DNA from: Gadus chalcogrammus
Lineage: Eukaryota > Chordata > Actinopteri > Gadiformes > Gadidae
Direction of reading: 5' to 3'
Assembly (NCBI RefSeq): GCF_026213295.1
Contig: NC_079412.1
Span: 15,591,514 to 15,655,513, forward strand
Length of the DNA stretch: 64,000 bases
The notes below the pieces were generated by a model, which worked only from the letters and a program-made list of their open reading frames with translations, did no database searches and was not told the DNA's origin. Of the stretch, positions 1 to 17,700 are shown piece after piece; position 1 is the stretch's first letter; every line of letters starts with the position of its first letter. The position numbers and the translations under genes are program-made.

Positions 1-131
1 TGGCAATTCAATTTGATGGCATCTAGCGTTGTTGTCTGCAGAAAATTTGCTTTTGTATATTTTTTGGGGATTATTCTCCCATTCCCTTATATTAACTGAC
101 CTCATGGCTGCCATGCATATGGTTTCATTTC

Positions 132-137
132 TTTATT
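132..137 (-). promoter_or_regulatory. Candidate polyadenylation signal of pifo
   Basis: The plus-strand bases TTTATT read AATAAA on the minus strand, about 185 nt past the pifo stop codon. A canonical hexamer in the right orientation and distance is the only evidence. Confidence 0.35.
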
Positions 138-233
138 TTGTTTTAGATATTTGTCAGGTTGGCTTTGGTAAAAAACAACAAAACATTTTGAAATAAACAG
201 TTAAGATCAGTTTTTTCTGTGGCTCATGGATGA

Positions 234-266
234 GGGTTAGGGTTATTACTACACTAACCCTAACCC
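234..266. repeat. Telomere-like perfect inverted repeat
   Basis: GGGTTAGGGTTA (234-245) is followed after 9 nt by its exact reverse complement (255-266). It lies about 55 nt beyond the pifo stop codon, so it is probably in the 3' UTR, where it could form a 12-bp hairpin. Confidence 0.7.
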
Positions 267-320
267 AGTGATCTCTAAAGGAAGTGATTTCCTGACGCAG
301 GGGACACCGCTGAAGGACGT

Positions 321-1614
321 TCAGAAGTACATTCTCAAGTAGGCTACTCTGGCCCTTTGCTTCTTGAAGTCCTTGTCACACTGGAGCTGAGGAGACAAAA
401 GGTATTAAACATTTAATATCAATAAAAAGATGAGGTGACTTTCAACCAAATATAGCAATTAATTCCACTTTTTCTAAAGGTAGGCTTAAAGCAAGCACCA
501 TTAAAGATTAATTCATTTAGCCTTCGATGAATTTTTCAACTATTGTTAGTTCAATATAGAGGAAGCTGGAACCATTTTGTTATCTGTTCTTTTGTGAAAA
601 CGAAGGTAGAAAAAAAAATACATTTGATATCTTATAGGTTGGAAGACATTAAATTATTATTTTTTTAAGTGCAAATTTCAAACTTCCGGAACGAAGTGCA
701 ATAACCCTACACATCAATGTTTGACAGTTGTTGGGGTTATTTATTTATCTAACCCTAACAATCAAACGGCATGTTTGATTTGTCAGCGTTGGTTAGTTTT
801 TTAACTCACCTCTGCTCTCAGCGTTTTCTTCTTAAGCTGAGGGAATTTTACCCAATCTGGAGACCCAAAGCTCATCGGCCAGACAACCTTCCGGCCGATT
901 GCTACTTCATGAGAATATGTCCCAGGGCTGCATTGTTAACACAAAACACCTATCAATATTAACGCCTATCAATCACCAAATGCCATGCTGTTATCATATT
1001 CCTTTGTCACACACCCTGGCATGCTGAGGCTTGCATCCGGCTTGGTCGTAACCCTCACTGCCGAGGAATTAAAAGGCGTTTTGCCAGGCGGCAGGATTCT
1101 GGACCGGGATTGATCCTGCTGGTACTTTTGAGGTGAGGGGGTCACTGTCTGTGATATATGTGAACATAAATTATAAATTATCACACTCAATTAAACATTG
1201 AATCGGCTTGTGACCGTTAATAAGTATAGTATACCCTGTTGGCCTCTAAAAACCGCACGGCGGTCCTCGCAGAGAGGACGTATCCTTTCTTGCACATCGG
1301 CCTCTTCTGGATGTCGTACATCATGCTGCGAAACTGATCAGAGAGCTTAAGTTAGTGTAATGTCAACATTGTGCACAATCAACAGGTTGTATTTTAGTAA
1401 CCCCCGGTTCATTCATTATGCGTGCAGACACAAACCTACCAACCTCATGGTTCTCATAGCAGCCCGGGCCGCGGTGCGGCTCTTCCTTGCGGAACATTTG
1501 GTTTCCTAGACGGTTTGGTGCAAAGTTGGTAGGAAAGAGTTTCCTATCCTGGGTTGTGCCGAACCCAACGCCCCGGCGGCGACCCGGTTCATCAAGTTTA
1601 GAAATTGTTCCCAT
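321..1614 (-). CDS. cimap3 (pifo): Pitchfork / ciliary microtubule-associated protein 3
   Basis: Five coding exons on the minus strand (1436-1614, 1235-1325, 1015-1148, 810-927, 321-386) join in frame to 195 residues; the human protein is 191. All introns are GT-AG. The N-terminus carries the family signature FGTxQxRKLFP followed by HRGPGCYEN. Exon 2 gives KKGYVLSARTAVRF, the exon 3-4 junction gives MPGPGTYS, exon 4 gives WPMSFGSPDW, and the last exon ends DKDFKKQRARVAYLRMYF. The repeated PGxxY motifs are SHIPPO-like, as in proteins associated with ciliary microtubules. Pitchfork is known from mammals as a basal-body and ciliary-trafficking protein linked to Aurora A activation at cilium disassembly. 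The start at 1614 places FGT at about the same distance from the N-terminus as in the human protein. The family call is firm; the paralogue name is inferred from alignment by eye. Confidence 0.85.
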
Positions 1615-2852
1615 ATCGCCATTCAGGTTTACTTAAAAATGTTCTGAGAAATTAGTTAGAATTGTACTTGCATCGCGAACTGCCACAATGTTACCTCCCG
1701 TTGTTTAGAATACCAGTAACTATAGCAACCAGGTTATGCAAACTTCCTGGTTTATGCAAAGCAGTGCCTGCCTGGTGCGTGAATCCGGAAGGTGTCCAGG
1801 AAATTGGATCTCTTAACTCAATGAAAATACTTAAGTGTATTCTCCGTATTTGTCAATGGATGGCTGAACAGGAGATCGCATAATTAAAGTGTGGTTTCTA
1901 GATAGCTTGGGGCAAGTTTATATTTCAATAAAGAATCGATTGTAATTCAATGTGAATAAGACAGTTGAACGTGTAACCTTTCCAATAGAAAGATACATGG
2001 TTAGCAATTCATGCAAATACGTATGCAACTTCACTAGTCTTGGGGAGAGGTCCAAGATTCAGAAGTCATGGATGTTTGTAGTCTTACAGGTCATATCTTT
2101 ATATATTTTGAGTTGCCATATGCTTAATAGTCTGGCATTAACTTGAAGTTCACATGGGTGTTCTTTGGTTTAAAGATCTAGTTTATGAATGGCAATTGCA
2201 GTGGATAATTCTCAAACACAAATCAAAGGGTGTAAAAGTGAATGAAAAAATACATTGAAAGAAACTGTTTCAGGCACGTTTCTGTAATGGCTCACGTGAG
2301 GCATTTAACATGGCATTTCCACAAGGCAACTATGTCTTAAGGCAATCAGTGAGCACATTCTTATATAAAGATAATTCCTCCATCAGCAGACTTTAAATTT
2401 AGCTTGGCATCAGGTTCTAAAATAATAAAATGACAACCCACAACGATAGCAACATTCAATTTTTTTACCCAAATAGCGTTCATTGACAAAACTACATACA
2501 ACCACAAGCGATTAGACAAATAATACATCAACGCTAATCACCACGTGGCATCTTGGCACTTGTGAAGGAGTAGGGCACAGTGGAATTTTCCTTGGCAAAA
2601 ATCAAATGGAGCACACAGTACAGTTACAACTGTAACATGCAATGTGTGTAATGTGTTGTACCACTACATTAAAAGGACTGCTGAGGAGTGGATGGCAACT
2701 TCATTCCACAAGTTAGGCAATTGTTGGCAAATTCAAAACTAATTCTAAACAGTTTCAAAGAGTGAGGCCCTGAGTTGGAATGCATTCTCTCATAGAGTAG
2801 CACCCCACCGATCATAAATATACTTTGAAGAGGCTTTGGGAGTACGGCTGCA
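1615..2852. other. Intergenic region, pifo to atp6ap1 3' end
   Basis: This stretch lies between the pifo start codon and the atp6ap1 stop codon. It should hold the pifo promoter and the atp6ap1 3' UTR. No coding exon, RNA gene or clear repeat was recognised. The short open frames here lack family motifs. Confidence 0.5.
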
Positions 2853-5800
2853 TTAATCTGTCAGGGGCACGGAGATGGAGGGGCCTTTGGGATCGTCAAA
2901 TCGGTCCACGGTGTTCACCTGGAGAATCATGCTCAGGCCGTAGGTGAGGATCCAGAGCATGAGCAGAGTGGTCAGGAGCCCCATCCAGATGCCTGCACTG
3001 AAGAATCCGGCACAATCGCTGGCATAGGAGAAATCTGTTCCATTGGCCAAACCAAAGCCCTGGATCTGTTTTAGACAAAACAACATCAATGAAGGAAGAA
3101 GTCATGCTTGACCACCAAAGAATAAATCAATAGGGCGAGATTTAAAAAAAACGATTAGATTTTCCGGTTCAAATCCATCTTCATTTGAATGTAGGGTTTT
3201 TGAAGGAATACATCAATTCATAAAACCCTGGGATCCTTTTATAAAATGTTGTGCCGTTTTTATATATTTAGTCATTTATTGTGTTTTTATGGACAGGACA
3301 GTGAAGAGAGACCGGACGGCAGGTTGTAGAAGAGAGGGAACGACATGCAGCATAGGAACTGGGAGTATCGAACTCGGTCGCTGCAAGGCGTGCTGCCTAC
3401 ATCTATTTAATTGAAAACCGAATCGAAACCTTGGGAATCCAAAATCGTATCCGTTCGAGACAACAGTGGTGATAGTGCTTTTGTGAAATAAGTGCATGAA
3501 AATGTCATAAGTACCTGGAAGTCTACGAAGTTGACCATCCAGTTAGAAGTGTTGGGGTCGGATTCCCCCCGTATCAGCAGGGGATCACGGAAGCTGTTGA
3601 CGGACATGCAGTGGAAGGAGTACTCCGCGGGGGCATAGATCCCCCGGCTGCCATTGAAGGACACGGACCCATTGGGGGACTTCAGAAGCACAGAATCCAG
3701 GGTGAACCAGTGCCGTGCCGATACGGGGTATAACTTCTGACTCATGGTGAAACTGGGGATAAAAACCAATGGCGTTTGAGTGCCTGCGGCGTGTCCAACC
3801 ACAGTAGATATTCTTTGATGAATGAAAATGTGATTGATCCTAAGACAAGGATTCAGGTTTTGTTTATTATTTGACATAGATACATACAACTATGTACACA
3901 TCTACTCACCTTAGAACGATTCCAGATGGGTAGTTAAGGACAAGCCTAAAACACAAACAATTCCAACTTCATTAGATCCCCCCTTGCAGATACATTGTCT
4001 TAACCTAGGCTGGGTAGTATTTAAGGTTATTGTTTAATAATTAGATCTGTATAATCAAATGGAGACACTCACACTGAGTTCGTCCCATTGCAAAGGGATC
4101 CGTCAAATGTAGGGGTCTCCTTGGCGAGGTCAATCCACTGAGGGCTGGGGGTAAAGCTCACAGAGAGGTTCTGAGCCCATAGCATAATGCAAGGGTTGTT
4201 TGAAACGTTGAACATAATAGGAGCTGGGACATTTGTTTCTGGTGGGGATTGAAGCAGCGAGCGACCCTGTGGCTGCTCAGACATCAAGGTCTCTGGAATT
4301 ATCTGTAGACAAAAACAAAGAAATGTCTTACCCTGTGACATTTGTGTTTTGTTCTCATTGGTTTGTACCATTATTCCTGCTACTTTACAGCCATATAGTC
4401 CATGCTCTTCTCTTTAAAGGAAGCAATCTTTCAATTGGTTTGGAACACTTAAGACATGCCTAAATAATCTGTGCAATATCTAAAAAAAGCTCCTACCCGA
4501 GATGGCTGGAGTCCTGTGTAGATAGCAGTGTAGAGGAGGTTTTTGGCTTTCATGATACTCAAAACTTTCCCAATAATTTGATCTGTGAGTAATATTGTTA
4601 TTAATTACAATTCAAATTAAAATAATTGTTGATCTTCAGTACATGGCATCATTGTTGTTACTTAAATTCCTAACAAATGCATTGTGTATATGACTCACCA
4701 TTACTGCGGAACACTTGATCACAAGACTCGTGCAACCTGAGAAATTAAAGCAGAAACTCTAGTTCAGTTGAGATCAAAAGGATTTAAGCCGATTTAATTG
4801 CGTTTGCTCTAGAAATACCAGACTCACCCAGTACAATATGGCAGGGTGAAGTACATTAAATTGCTGACAGCTGGGTCGAGCTGAAGGTCTGAAAGGGTAT
4901 CTGGGTCGACCAGCACCGGTGAGACACCGAGTGCCTCTTGTAGCAGAGCTGGTGCATCGCGGACAGCGGACCACTCCACAGCAGGAAGAACCAAGGAAGA
5001 AGGAGAAGAATGCATTGCAGCCTGGGGAAGTAACAGCGAGAGACGTTTAGAAGAATGGATACTGCTGAAGGGCAAGCAGTATCTCAATGACAAGAACCTT
5101 GTCATTAAGAAACAACCCAAACCAGGGGACTACTGTAACTACTGTACCTCAAGGTTGAGGAACGCTCCATCATCCTTGTTGCCAAACACTCCTCCATATA
5201 TTGTGAAATCATCTTTGCTTAACTGGATATAAAGAAAATAAAAGTAAAAATGGGGGTCATCCATTGTTTCACAATGTATACAGAAATAGGAATTACAATA
5301 AATGATCTTCAAACTATACTGCACAAGTATAAAACACAATTGCATTGCTAGCTGAAGTAAAAGGTAAATCTATCATATCTACACATTCCTAAACGCAGTA
5401 AAGAACTTATAATGAAACGGGGAACTAACTAAAAAGGGAAGCAATGGAGCCACTTCACAGAGTACACGGTTCCGCTTCAGAAAGGCTGAAGAGAGTTCAG
5501 CTCCCCCTGTCTTCGTAAACCAAATTCTAGGCACCAAGAATCAAATGATATGCTATCGTTCCTTAGTAGCAACAGCATCGACGATGCAATCATATGTTAT
5601 GATATCAAACCTTGTCCTGCAAGAACAGCAGCACAGTGTGAGGTCCAGAGTTGAACACAGAGGACAGGTCCGTGGTCAGCTGGCTGCTGGACACAACATG
5701 ACCCGCCGCCGGAGAGGCCAGGGATGGTAGGCTACACATAAGACGGAGACAAGAAGTTTTAATGCCAAGATAATACAATGTTAAAAGTAGCTTAAACAGA

Positions 5801-6009
5801 ACCAACTTGACTGCGTTGGCATATGCTGTCGACGATGCCAAATACTTTTAAAGCCTTATAAAGTCGAGCCTCTGAATAAACAGTTACCTTTCAGTCGACC
5901 ACAGTAAAAATGGCACTTGTACAGTCGATCTCCCTAGTGCGAAATATGAACATAAATAGGCAATAAAAGCCAAGAACCGAACTAGGGTAAATCGCTGTGA
6001 TCTCGCCAT
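2853..6009 (-). CDS. atp6ap1: V-type proton ATPase accessory subunit S1 (Ac45)
   Basis: Ten minus-strand exons (5888-6009, 5611-5731, 5148-5222, 4828-5021, 4699-4736, 4497-4582, 4073-4302, 3910-3945, 3515-3752, 2853-3065) splice in frame to 450 residues; human is 470. The product is the type I membrane subunit that helps assemble and guide the V-ATPase of lysosomes and secretory granules. Visible features are an N-terminal signal peptide (about residues 1-26), the motif LLFLQDK followed by [12 protein letters not shown], and [33 protein letters not shown] and [18 protein letters not shown] follow. One membrane segment spans about residues 401-428. The short cytosolic tail holds [13 protein letters not shown], which is nearly the human tail. 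Several N-glycosylation sequons lie in the luminal part. It is head-to-head with gdi1, as in human Xq28. Teleosts can have a and b copies; I cannot tell which this is. Confidence 0.95.
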
Positions 6010-7330
6010 TTTCGTTTTCCGCAACTGATGGTCACATGACACGCACCAGCTGACTGTCATGTGCTGCTGGGCGACTCTGCTTCCGGCTGATACCGTTCAG
6101 CTCGCCCTGCCGAAAGCTCCACTTCCGGCCCCTTTCGGCCAGCTCACCCTGTACAGAAGCCAATAACTACTTGTTTCGGAGACTACGGCAGCAGCTGCTT
6201 ACTCTTTCCAACATCGTATCGTAATTCGTAACTATCGTGAAAATGTTCCGGTCGACGACAGTAGTCACAAACTCACAGCGGAATATGGCATAGGCTACAT
6301 CCAACTATAATTATTGACGCTGCCTTACGATATGTTATTAAGCATAAGATATGTTGTAGTATTTAAACACATGTGGGATCTAAATAAAGAAAATTATGTA
6401 TTATTGCCCTAACATTTAAATAAATAAATGTATCAAGCAGGTGCGTCATAACGTGTGTTGTCACTATGTGCTCTACGTGTTTCCTTTGTCGTGTCCTGGT
6501 CGGGGGTCTGGGGTACCTGGCAGCTGTCCATGGTGCTGATATTTGGACCACGGAGGTCCACGCCTTCGCCCTGTTCTGCGATCATTGCTTAGTTTATGAT
6601 CGTGGCTGATCGATTAATAATGGCCCTAACAGATACGTACATGTTCCTATTGCCATTTTAATATACCACATACTGCAAAGGAAACATATGAACCATGGAG
6701 TAAAACTATCCGACATAGCTCGGATGGTTACTTTAGTTACGGTAATTTGGTTGAAAAGGTTATTTTCTGGTCATTGAAAACAACTCCCTTCCGCCAGTGC
6801 CGTGGTGGCGGAGGGATATACTTGCATCCATGAATTGCTACAGCATCTATCTCAATTGAAAAGAACAGAAGGAATATATGGAGATTTAGACAAAGAGCCT
6901 ATTTAAGAGACAATGTCAAATTATAAGAAAAATTATTATACCAACATTATAACCTACCAAATAACTCTTGAAAACAATTTCTGAAAGGGGATTACAGCAA
7001 TCGAAATCATCACTTTCTATAATGTGGTGTGAATGGGAAGTGTCGGAGGATGGGCACTATTTGCAGCCGCGGCAGAATACCATTCCAGAGTGTTCCACGT
7101 TTAGGGCCATCTTTGGTCGTCCTCGCCGGTGACAGTGTGGAATATATTCCGCTCGCATTTTTGTCTAATGATAAATAAATACTATTCAACTTAAAGTGAA
7201 GTCATTGAACACACTTGGGCAAAGAAAGCGAACTGCGCTCATTGCTTGACTCATTGGCAGCTTTTTTTCATCAACTCCCTTCAATTTCACTGGTCTGAAG
7301 AGGGCGAGACAGGAGTGGCAGTGATACAAC
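6010..7330. promoter_or_regulatory. Shared divergent promoter region of atp6ap1 and gdi1
   Basis: Only 1.3 kb separates the two start codons, which face away from each other. Just upstream of the atp6ap1 ATG are GTCACATGAC (6031-6040) and GTCATGTGCT (6056-6065). These are E-boxes of the M-box/CLEAR type bound by MITF/TFE factors. ETS-like CTTCCGG cores lie near 6080 and 6122. No TATA box is obvious. The first coding exon of gdi1 begins at 7331; its 5' UTR should lie in the right half. Promoter function is inferred from position and motifs. Confidence 0.6.
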
Positions 7331-11642
<4,312 letters not shown>

Positions 11643-14600
11643 GCGGCCGGGGGGGCCTCTCCCGGGAGAGCGGGGGGGCCAGAGAGGAGGGAAAAGGGTT
11701 TGGCAAAAGAGGCAGAGCCTGAGGTAACGCGTTGATGTGGAGCTGCTTGGGGTTTTAATTGATTGGGCGGTCCAGGCTTTGGTCTGGTTTTGTTGGCTCT
11801 GCACCTCCCCCCATGTCCCTCTCTCTCTTATAGGTGTTGAAACACATACTCACACACACACACAAACACGTTGTTCATGTTCACATCTTATCTGTCACTG
11901 AAAAGCAGGGTTGATGAGCTCATTATTATTCCATCGTCAAATCTGTCATTTCCCCTCAGTTCTCCACTAATACTGGGACACTAATGAGCTGTTCATGTTC
12001 TCTCCAGAATATCATTCTTGATACGGACGTTAGTTGATGGAAAAGTCTAAATTGCAGAGGATTGATTTGGGTAAATGAAAATGGCTTGGCGGTCACCTTA
12101 TTGCCGGGTGGCTTCCACTTCACATGCATGCATCTTTTACACATGGTAGTGTTGTACATAGCATTATATCACTGGGATGTGAAGGCTGGACCATTCCACG
12201 CATTTTCAATGCCAACCCTGCTTTCTCTCTCTGTCTCTCTTTCTCTCTCTCTGTCTCACTCTCTCTTTTTATCTTACTCGCTCTTTTACCGGTAGACTCC
12301 TTCTGCTTGTTTTGGCAAAATACTTTGGTCAGGCAAAAAAACGTGGTGAGCAGCTCTTTATAAACGGGCTTTCCATCAACTGCTGTCGTGTTCCCTGTGC
12401 TAGCAAGCAAGCTAAAACTGGTTGCTAATAACTGTCCTACCCGCCCCCCATCCTCTCAAAACATTTTCCGTTGTTTACGTGTTACGTGTGATTGTTGATT
12501 TTTCGAAATCGAGAATAGATTCCTTTTTAACACTTAAAATTATTCAAATTAAGAGTTTTATTGCTATTCTATATTGGTGCACATTTCACTTGCTGAAGTT
12601 ATGAAGTTTACAGAGCTGAGGGTGAAACACCGGTGGCGTAACCTGAAGAAGGCATGAGAGAGTGAGAGAGATGAGAGAGCGTACAGAGGACCTGCTAGTT
12701 CTTAGTGAGGTGGTCTCGAGGAGGATTTGTAACGTGATAAACATACATATGTAAAGTTATCACAGAAGGAGGCCTCTTGTAACGGAAGGGAATGTGCCAG
12801 GGATCACGGAATGTATGTCAGGAGAGTCTTGGATATTTGACCTACTAGCAAAGTTTCACTTTTGAGTGAAGAGGGCGATGACTGAAATTTCAGCTCACAG
12901 TGAAAGCACCACATTGTGTCTTGGTTGTTCCAACCCTTGTGTTTTCTGACCCAGATTGCCATTCCTGTAAAGATCTTAATATTGCTGCAAAGAACTGGAC
13001 GTACACTTCAATAACCTTAAACAAGCCTGTAGCCAAGCAGGGGGCTGGTAGGGCCACAGTGAGACATACCGCCCCACACCACTGAACCAATGTAGTTGAT
13101 TTGGTTTTAGCCTTAATTTGGGGGTCAATACATTTAGGCTAACAAATTGATTCTGTTTTGTTTTTTTAGAAGTCATTAGCTGAAAATCTGCCCCTTGTTC
13201 AAAAGGCAACTACCTGCTGATGTTAGACAATAACCACAGCATGGTCTTCAGTCTCTCAGAGGTCCATTCTGCTGCGTTGTTGCGTACGTTGAAAAAGAAA
13301 ACCGAATGAGGTTTTCATTGCACATCTCAATGAAGAAACCAGGAATAATTATTTGAGTCCGTACATGTCATTGAGAGTTGTGTCTAGTTGTGGCTTTCGC
13401 TCGTCAAATAATATTGAAGAGTTTCTCTCACACACTAGGCAAGGCTGAGGCTGTGGCTTACCAATTCCCCTTAACACTAAACAACGTTTAATACATGTTT
13501 TTATTTTTTGTGTCTTATTTTTATCTATTTATTTGAATTCTAACGATGCGCTGGTGGAAAGTCAATGTCAAATGCTGAATATGCTATGCTATTAGTATAT
13601 GTTATAACTGAGAAAACCACGTTTTCAATGTGATGCACTTATTATATATAATTTCTTTGTTTGTACTTTTTGCTGTGTCATGTGTTTATGTTTACCTTCT
13701 CTTAATTAATCATTCCGGTGTTGCATTATGGGACATTCTGTTAACAAACAGGTTTTGATGACAGTGGTTGGCCGAATTCTTAGCGACCTATACAACTTTA
13801 TTCACAGCAGTTTCACATTATGCTCCGTTCAACATTGTGTGTGGTCTTCATCTGGAATCATATTGCATATATAAAAACTACAATATTCTTTGAGTGTATT
13901 TATGTTTGGAACCCACCACTTCCTCACTTTCAACTTTTTATTTTTATTTATCAAAAAAAACAATGCCTAATGTGTGGTTATACTGTTTCAATTTCCATCC
14001 AGTTTGGCCTTTGGAAATTACTTTTGACAATATCCTTCAAGATTGGCAAAAGAAATAGTTCAGGCTGAGTAGTAGACAACTTACAGTCCTTGTTTGACCA
14101 CTAGTTTGTGAACAACGCCTAATGTCTTGTGTAACAATTAAAATGAATTAAACTATGAATGAAGTGATACAAAAATAAAAAAAGCACATGGCAAACCTGG
14201 AAACACCCATCAATTCCTGTTGGTTTTCTTTCCTTACATTGGATTGAGTGAACACAAGTCCTTTACACCAGTGTATAATTTCCTTATCAACTTTATAGTT
14301 ATTTATACATATATACAGTACATACATACATAGCCTACTGTACATGCATGCAGTAATCTGTTACATACATTTCCAAGCATGAAAATAGAATTGCTTTTTT
14401 TTTAACAAAGAACACAAATATACCATGTAAGAATAATAACTTCTCTAAATAATAATTATTCATATATAAATGCATTCTGTGTGCAATATATCTTTGGAGT
14501 TTGCTTCAGCAAACGTACTCTTATATCTACCTTTGGTATCTAGGGCTGGATTGTGTTAGCTCATCCCTCACGTGTCTGAGACATCGTTGGTTCAGCCTTA

Positions 14601-14787
14601 TAAACGCCCGTCTCATCTCCGTCCTCTGCTGCATCAGCCTCCGCTCCAACCACCAGCATCGCCCAGCCCTCAGGGAGGCAACGCATGACTCACCAAGGCA
14701 GGGCTGCAGACCTGTCTGTCACGCTGGCAGCCTGCCGTCCCTAGTGTTCTGTCCTTTACCCCCTCTGCTGACCCCCCCCCCGGTGGC
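11643..14787. other. gdi1 3' UTR and convergent intergenic region
   Basis: This sequence lies between the stop codons of gdi1 (plus) and itih6 (minus), which converge. It holds a short CT-rich tract (about 12222-12270), AT-rich stretches and no recognisable exon. AATAAA at 14174-14179 is the first clear plus-strand polyadenylation hexamer and would imply a 3' UTR of about 2.5 kb for gdi1, if it is used. Confidence 0.45.
14174..14179 (+). promoter_or_regulatory. Candidate polyadenylation signal of gdi1
   Basis: AATAAA lies 2.5 kb past the gdi1 stop codon in an A-rich context. Use of this site is not proven; it is simply the first canonical hexamer I noticed on this strand downstream of the gene. 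Confidence 0.3.
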
Positions 14788-17700
14788 TCACAGGCGCTCC
14801 ACCACGTAGCTGTGGTACGGGCGTCCCAGGAGCCGCTCCACCTCCGCCTTGGGCACCACCCAACACTTGGCGCCGTGGCGTTTCCGCGCCGTGTCTTTCA
14901 GGCTCTTGTCCTGCAAGGTGACCTGCATGCGCGTGGAGCCCAGCCGGAGCTCGCCCCTGGCCAGCACTCCCTCCTTGGCGGGGTGTTGGTTGTGGCTGTG
15001 GTGGGGGTGGGGAAGTCCTGAGTCAGCCCGATCCGTCACCGTGGTAACGCTCATATCGATGTGCTGAAACTGACCTGAAAAAAAAATCCGGGTAGGGACG
15101 GGGGGGAGAGATGGTGAGCAGGTTTATTATAGGATAGGAGAAAGGGAAAGGGAAATGTTAAACATCATGTGAATGAGGTCTACCGAGTAGGCCTTCCGTG
15201 GTAGAGGAGAGGCCGCGCCCGTTTGCGATGTAGAAGCCGAGGTGGGACACCTGCAGATAGCTGGGGTGTTTGTAGTGGTGAAACAGAACCAGAAAACGAA
15301 CATCCTTGGCCATCTCAATCCAACAGTTCCGCTGTTTGTCCACAGCAACACTGACACCCTGTCTGGTCACGAACCCCGGCTGATTGACAGACAAGATGTC
15401 TCGCCCCTCCCCTTCCACCACCACAGCATCCAGTGTGAGGGTGATCGTGACGCCAGAAGACCCGCCCTTGGAAGAGGAGATCACCAATTGGTGGAAGTAG
15501 GTGCGGGGGCGGTCCTCTGCGCCAAGTTTGAACGGAGCTCCGATTAAGTGTCCGTCAACAATGATCCCTGTTAGGGTAACAGAGACAAAACACTTTAAAT
15601 AGGTTAATGATTCATTGATTTAATTAATGTCAATAAACAGAAAAACATCTATAAGCCAGCAGCATTAGAGCATACTGCTATGTCTGCATTTTTCCAATGA
15701 TTGTTGACTATTGCTTAGTCAACTATCTTTAGCATCTTATACAGAATTAATGGCCAATGGCCATCGTAGATTACTGGTCTTATCAATCCACTTTATCTCA
15801 AATTAATAATTTACCAACATGCCCAGCAGTAATATTGACTTTACCTCTTTCTGGGTCCTCTAGAAGTCTCAGAACATCCTTGGGCCGTCCATCCACAGTG
15901 AAACAAAGGTTCTGGTGCAACTTAGGCAGCTGGACCACAAAATGAGGATCTCCATCCACTACAATAGTCAAAGTGTGGCCAATCAAGAAATGTTAAAGTG
16001 AACAATAATTTGATTCTGTGCCTTCTTTTTTTTGTGTATAAAATATGAAATGTAATGAAAGCTACTAACCTGACGAGGAAAACACCCTGACGGAGCTCAG
16101 TGTCGACGGAGACCCTTAAAGAAAAGTACATTTAACCTAAGGGCAGAATTCCCTCCCCAGCCCCAAGCACTGGACCCAACGCTCAACAGGCATTGAACAC
16201 AGCAGCTTCATGATCACTACTAGTTGTAATACACTAGCTGCCGTACCATGAAATATATAAACACAGCATTTGATATATATCGAATGAATAAAATTAATAA
16301 TAAGAAAACACGTACCAAATGATTCGGTGTTGGCTGTGTCCTCCCCTAAAAGACAACATCATGTATGTTATTTTATTTATTTTTTTATCTGGTTTTAGAG
16401 AGAAAATTAGTTTAAGTAATTGACGTGTACTTACAGGAATCATAGTTGATATCATAGTCGTAGTCATAGATGGCATCGTAATCTGGTCAAATGCATTCAA
16501 ACATTAATTAACTTTTATAAATTCTAAATCTCAGAGGCAAACTCTTGTATCATGATGAGAAACACTCACCTTTCACCAGGTCCATATCTGTACAAAAACG
16601 ATTGGAGCAAAATAAAGATTACTTGCAACAAAAAACGGTTCAGACGTTACAATATTATGCAACACTCTCAATGTAAGATATATAGCTGTAGGCCATTTCC
16701 TCACCTTTTCTCTGAATCTGAATGGAGGTAGAGACATCTAGTGGACAGATGAGGAAAAACACAAATGGTGAAAACGGATGAGGCATCGTTCATTTTCATG
16801 CTGCCTCAAATGTGTCTTTCTTTATATACGACCCATTGCTGCCGGTGACTTCTTGGGGCACAAAAACAAACCTCCTACCATATAAATACCATGAATAATA
16901 CATTTGACATTCGTCCCCTGCCATGGAGTGTACCTACCCAGGAGTCCCGCGGCCTCCCAGGGCTTAGGCCCATCGGTGACTCCCGGCATAGGGGCAAAGG
17001 TGCCGGACAGAAGGGTCGCTACCCTGACCTCCATGTCGTCCTCAACGTCTTCCTCTGTGTCTGTGGTGTCGTTGTCGTCTTGGAAACCGGGCTCCGGCGC
17101 CGGAGTTGGGCGGGCGTCCAAGGCGGACCCCAGGCCGTTCATCACAGTGGGGACCTCCAAGGGGCGGGCCTCCATCACGGTGCCGTTCTCCGCCTCAGAG
17201 GTCGGCCGGGGGAGTCGGGCAGGAGGCGGGGCTGTGCTGCTGGGCGGCGGGGGCTGGGCTGTGAGCGCTGGGGGCGGGGCTAAAGCCACGGCATTGACCA
17301 AGCTCAGCACGGGTGCGACGGTGGACGTGGTTGGCGTGGTGGAGGTTTGTTTGGGGGTTTTGTCCGTCGTCAACGGAGCGGTTGCTGTTTTTGCTGCGGT
17401 GGGATATGGGGGGGTGGAGGTTTTCCCCGGAGCGGGTGGATGTGCTGTTTTATAGAAGTGATGCAGAGGATTGGAGGCCTTTGGTGCTCTACGGGAGTCC
17501 GGGGCAGCAGGGGCTGGTATTTTACCTGATAGTGGTGCTGGGGGGGTTCTTACTGAACTGGGACTCGCAGTTGTCGTGTGTTTCTTGCTGGACGAGGGAG
17601 TCGTGGTTTTCGTCGCCGTAGGCAGTGAGGGGGATCTCCTGGGCTGCAGCATGTGGCCGATGCCCGGAGGAGGGGGTTGAGGAAGAGGCGTCTTAGCCCT

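Noticed and set aside
2896..3105. Alternative minus-strand frame over the last atp6ap1 exon
   Set aside because: The overlapping frame carries the conserved membrane segment and tail; this one is its frame-shifted shadow.
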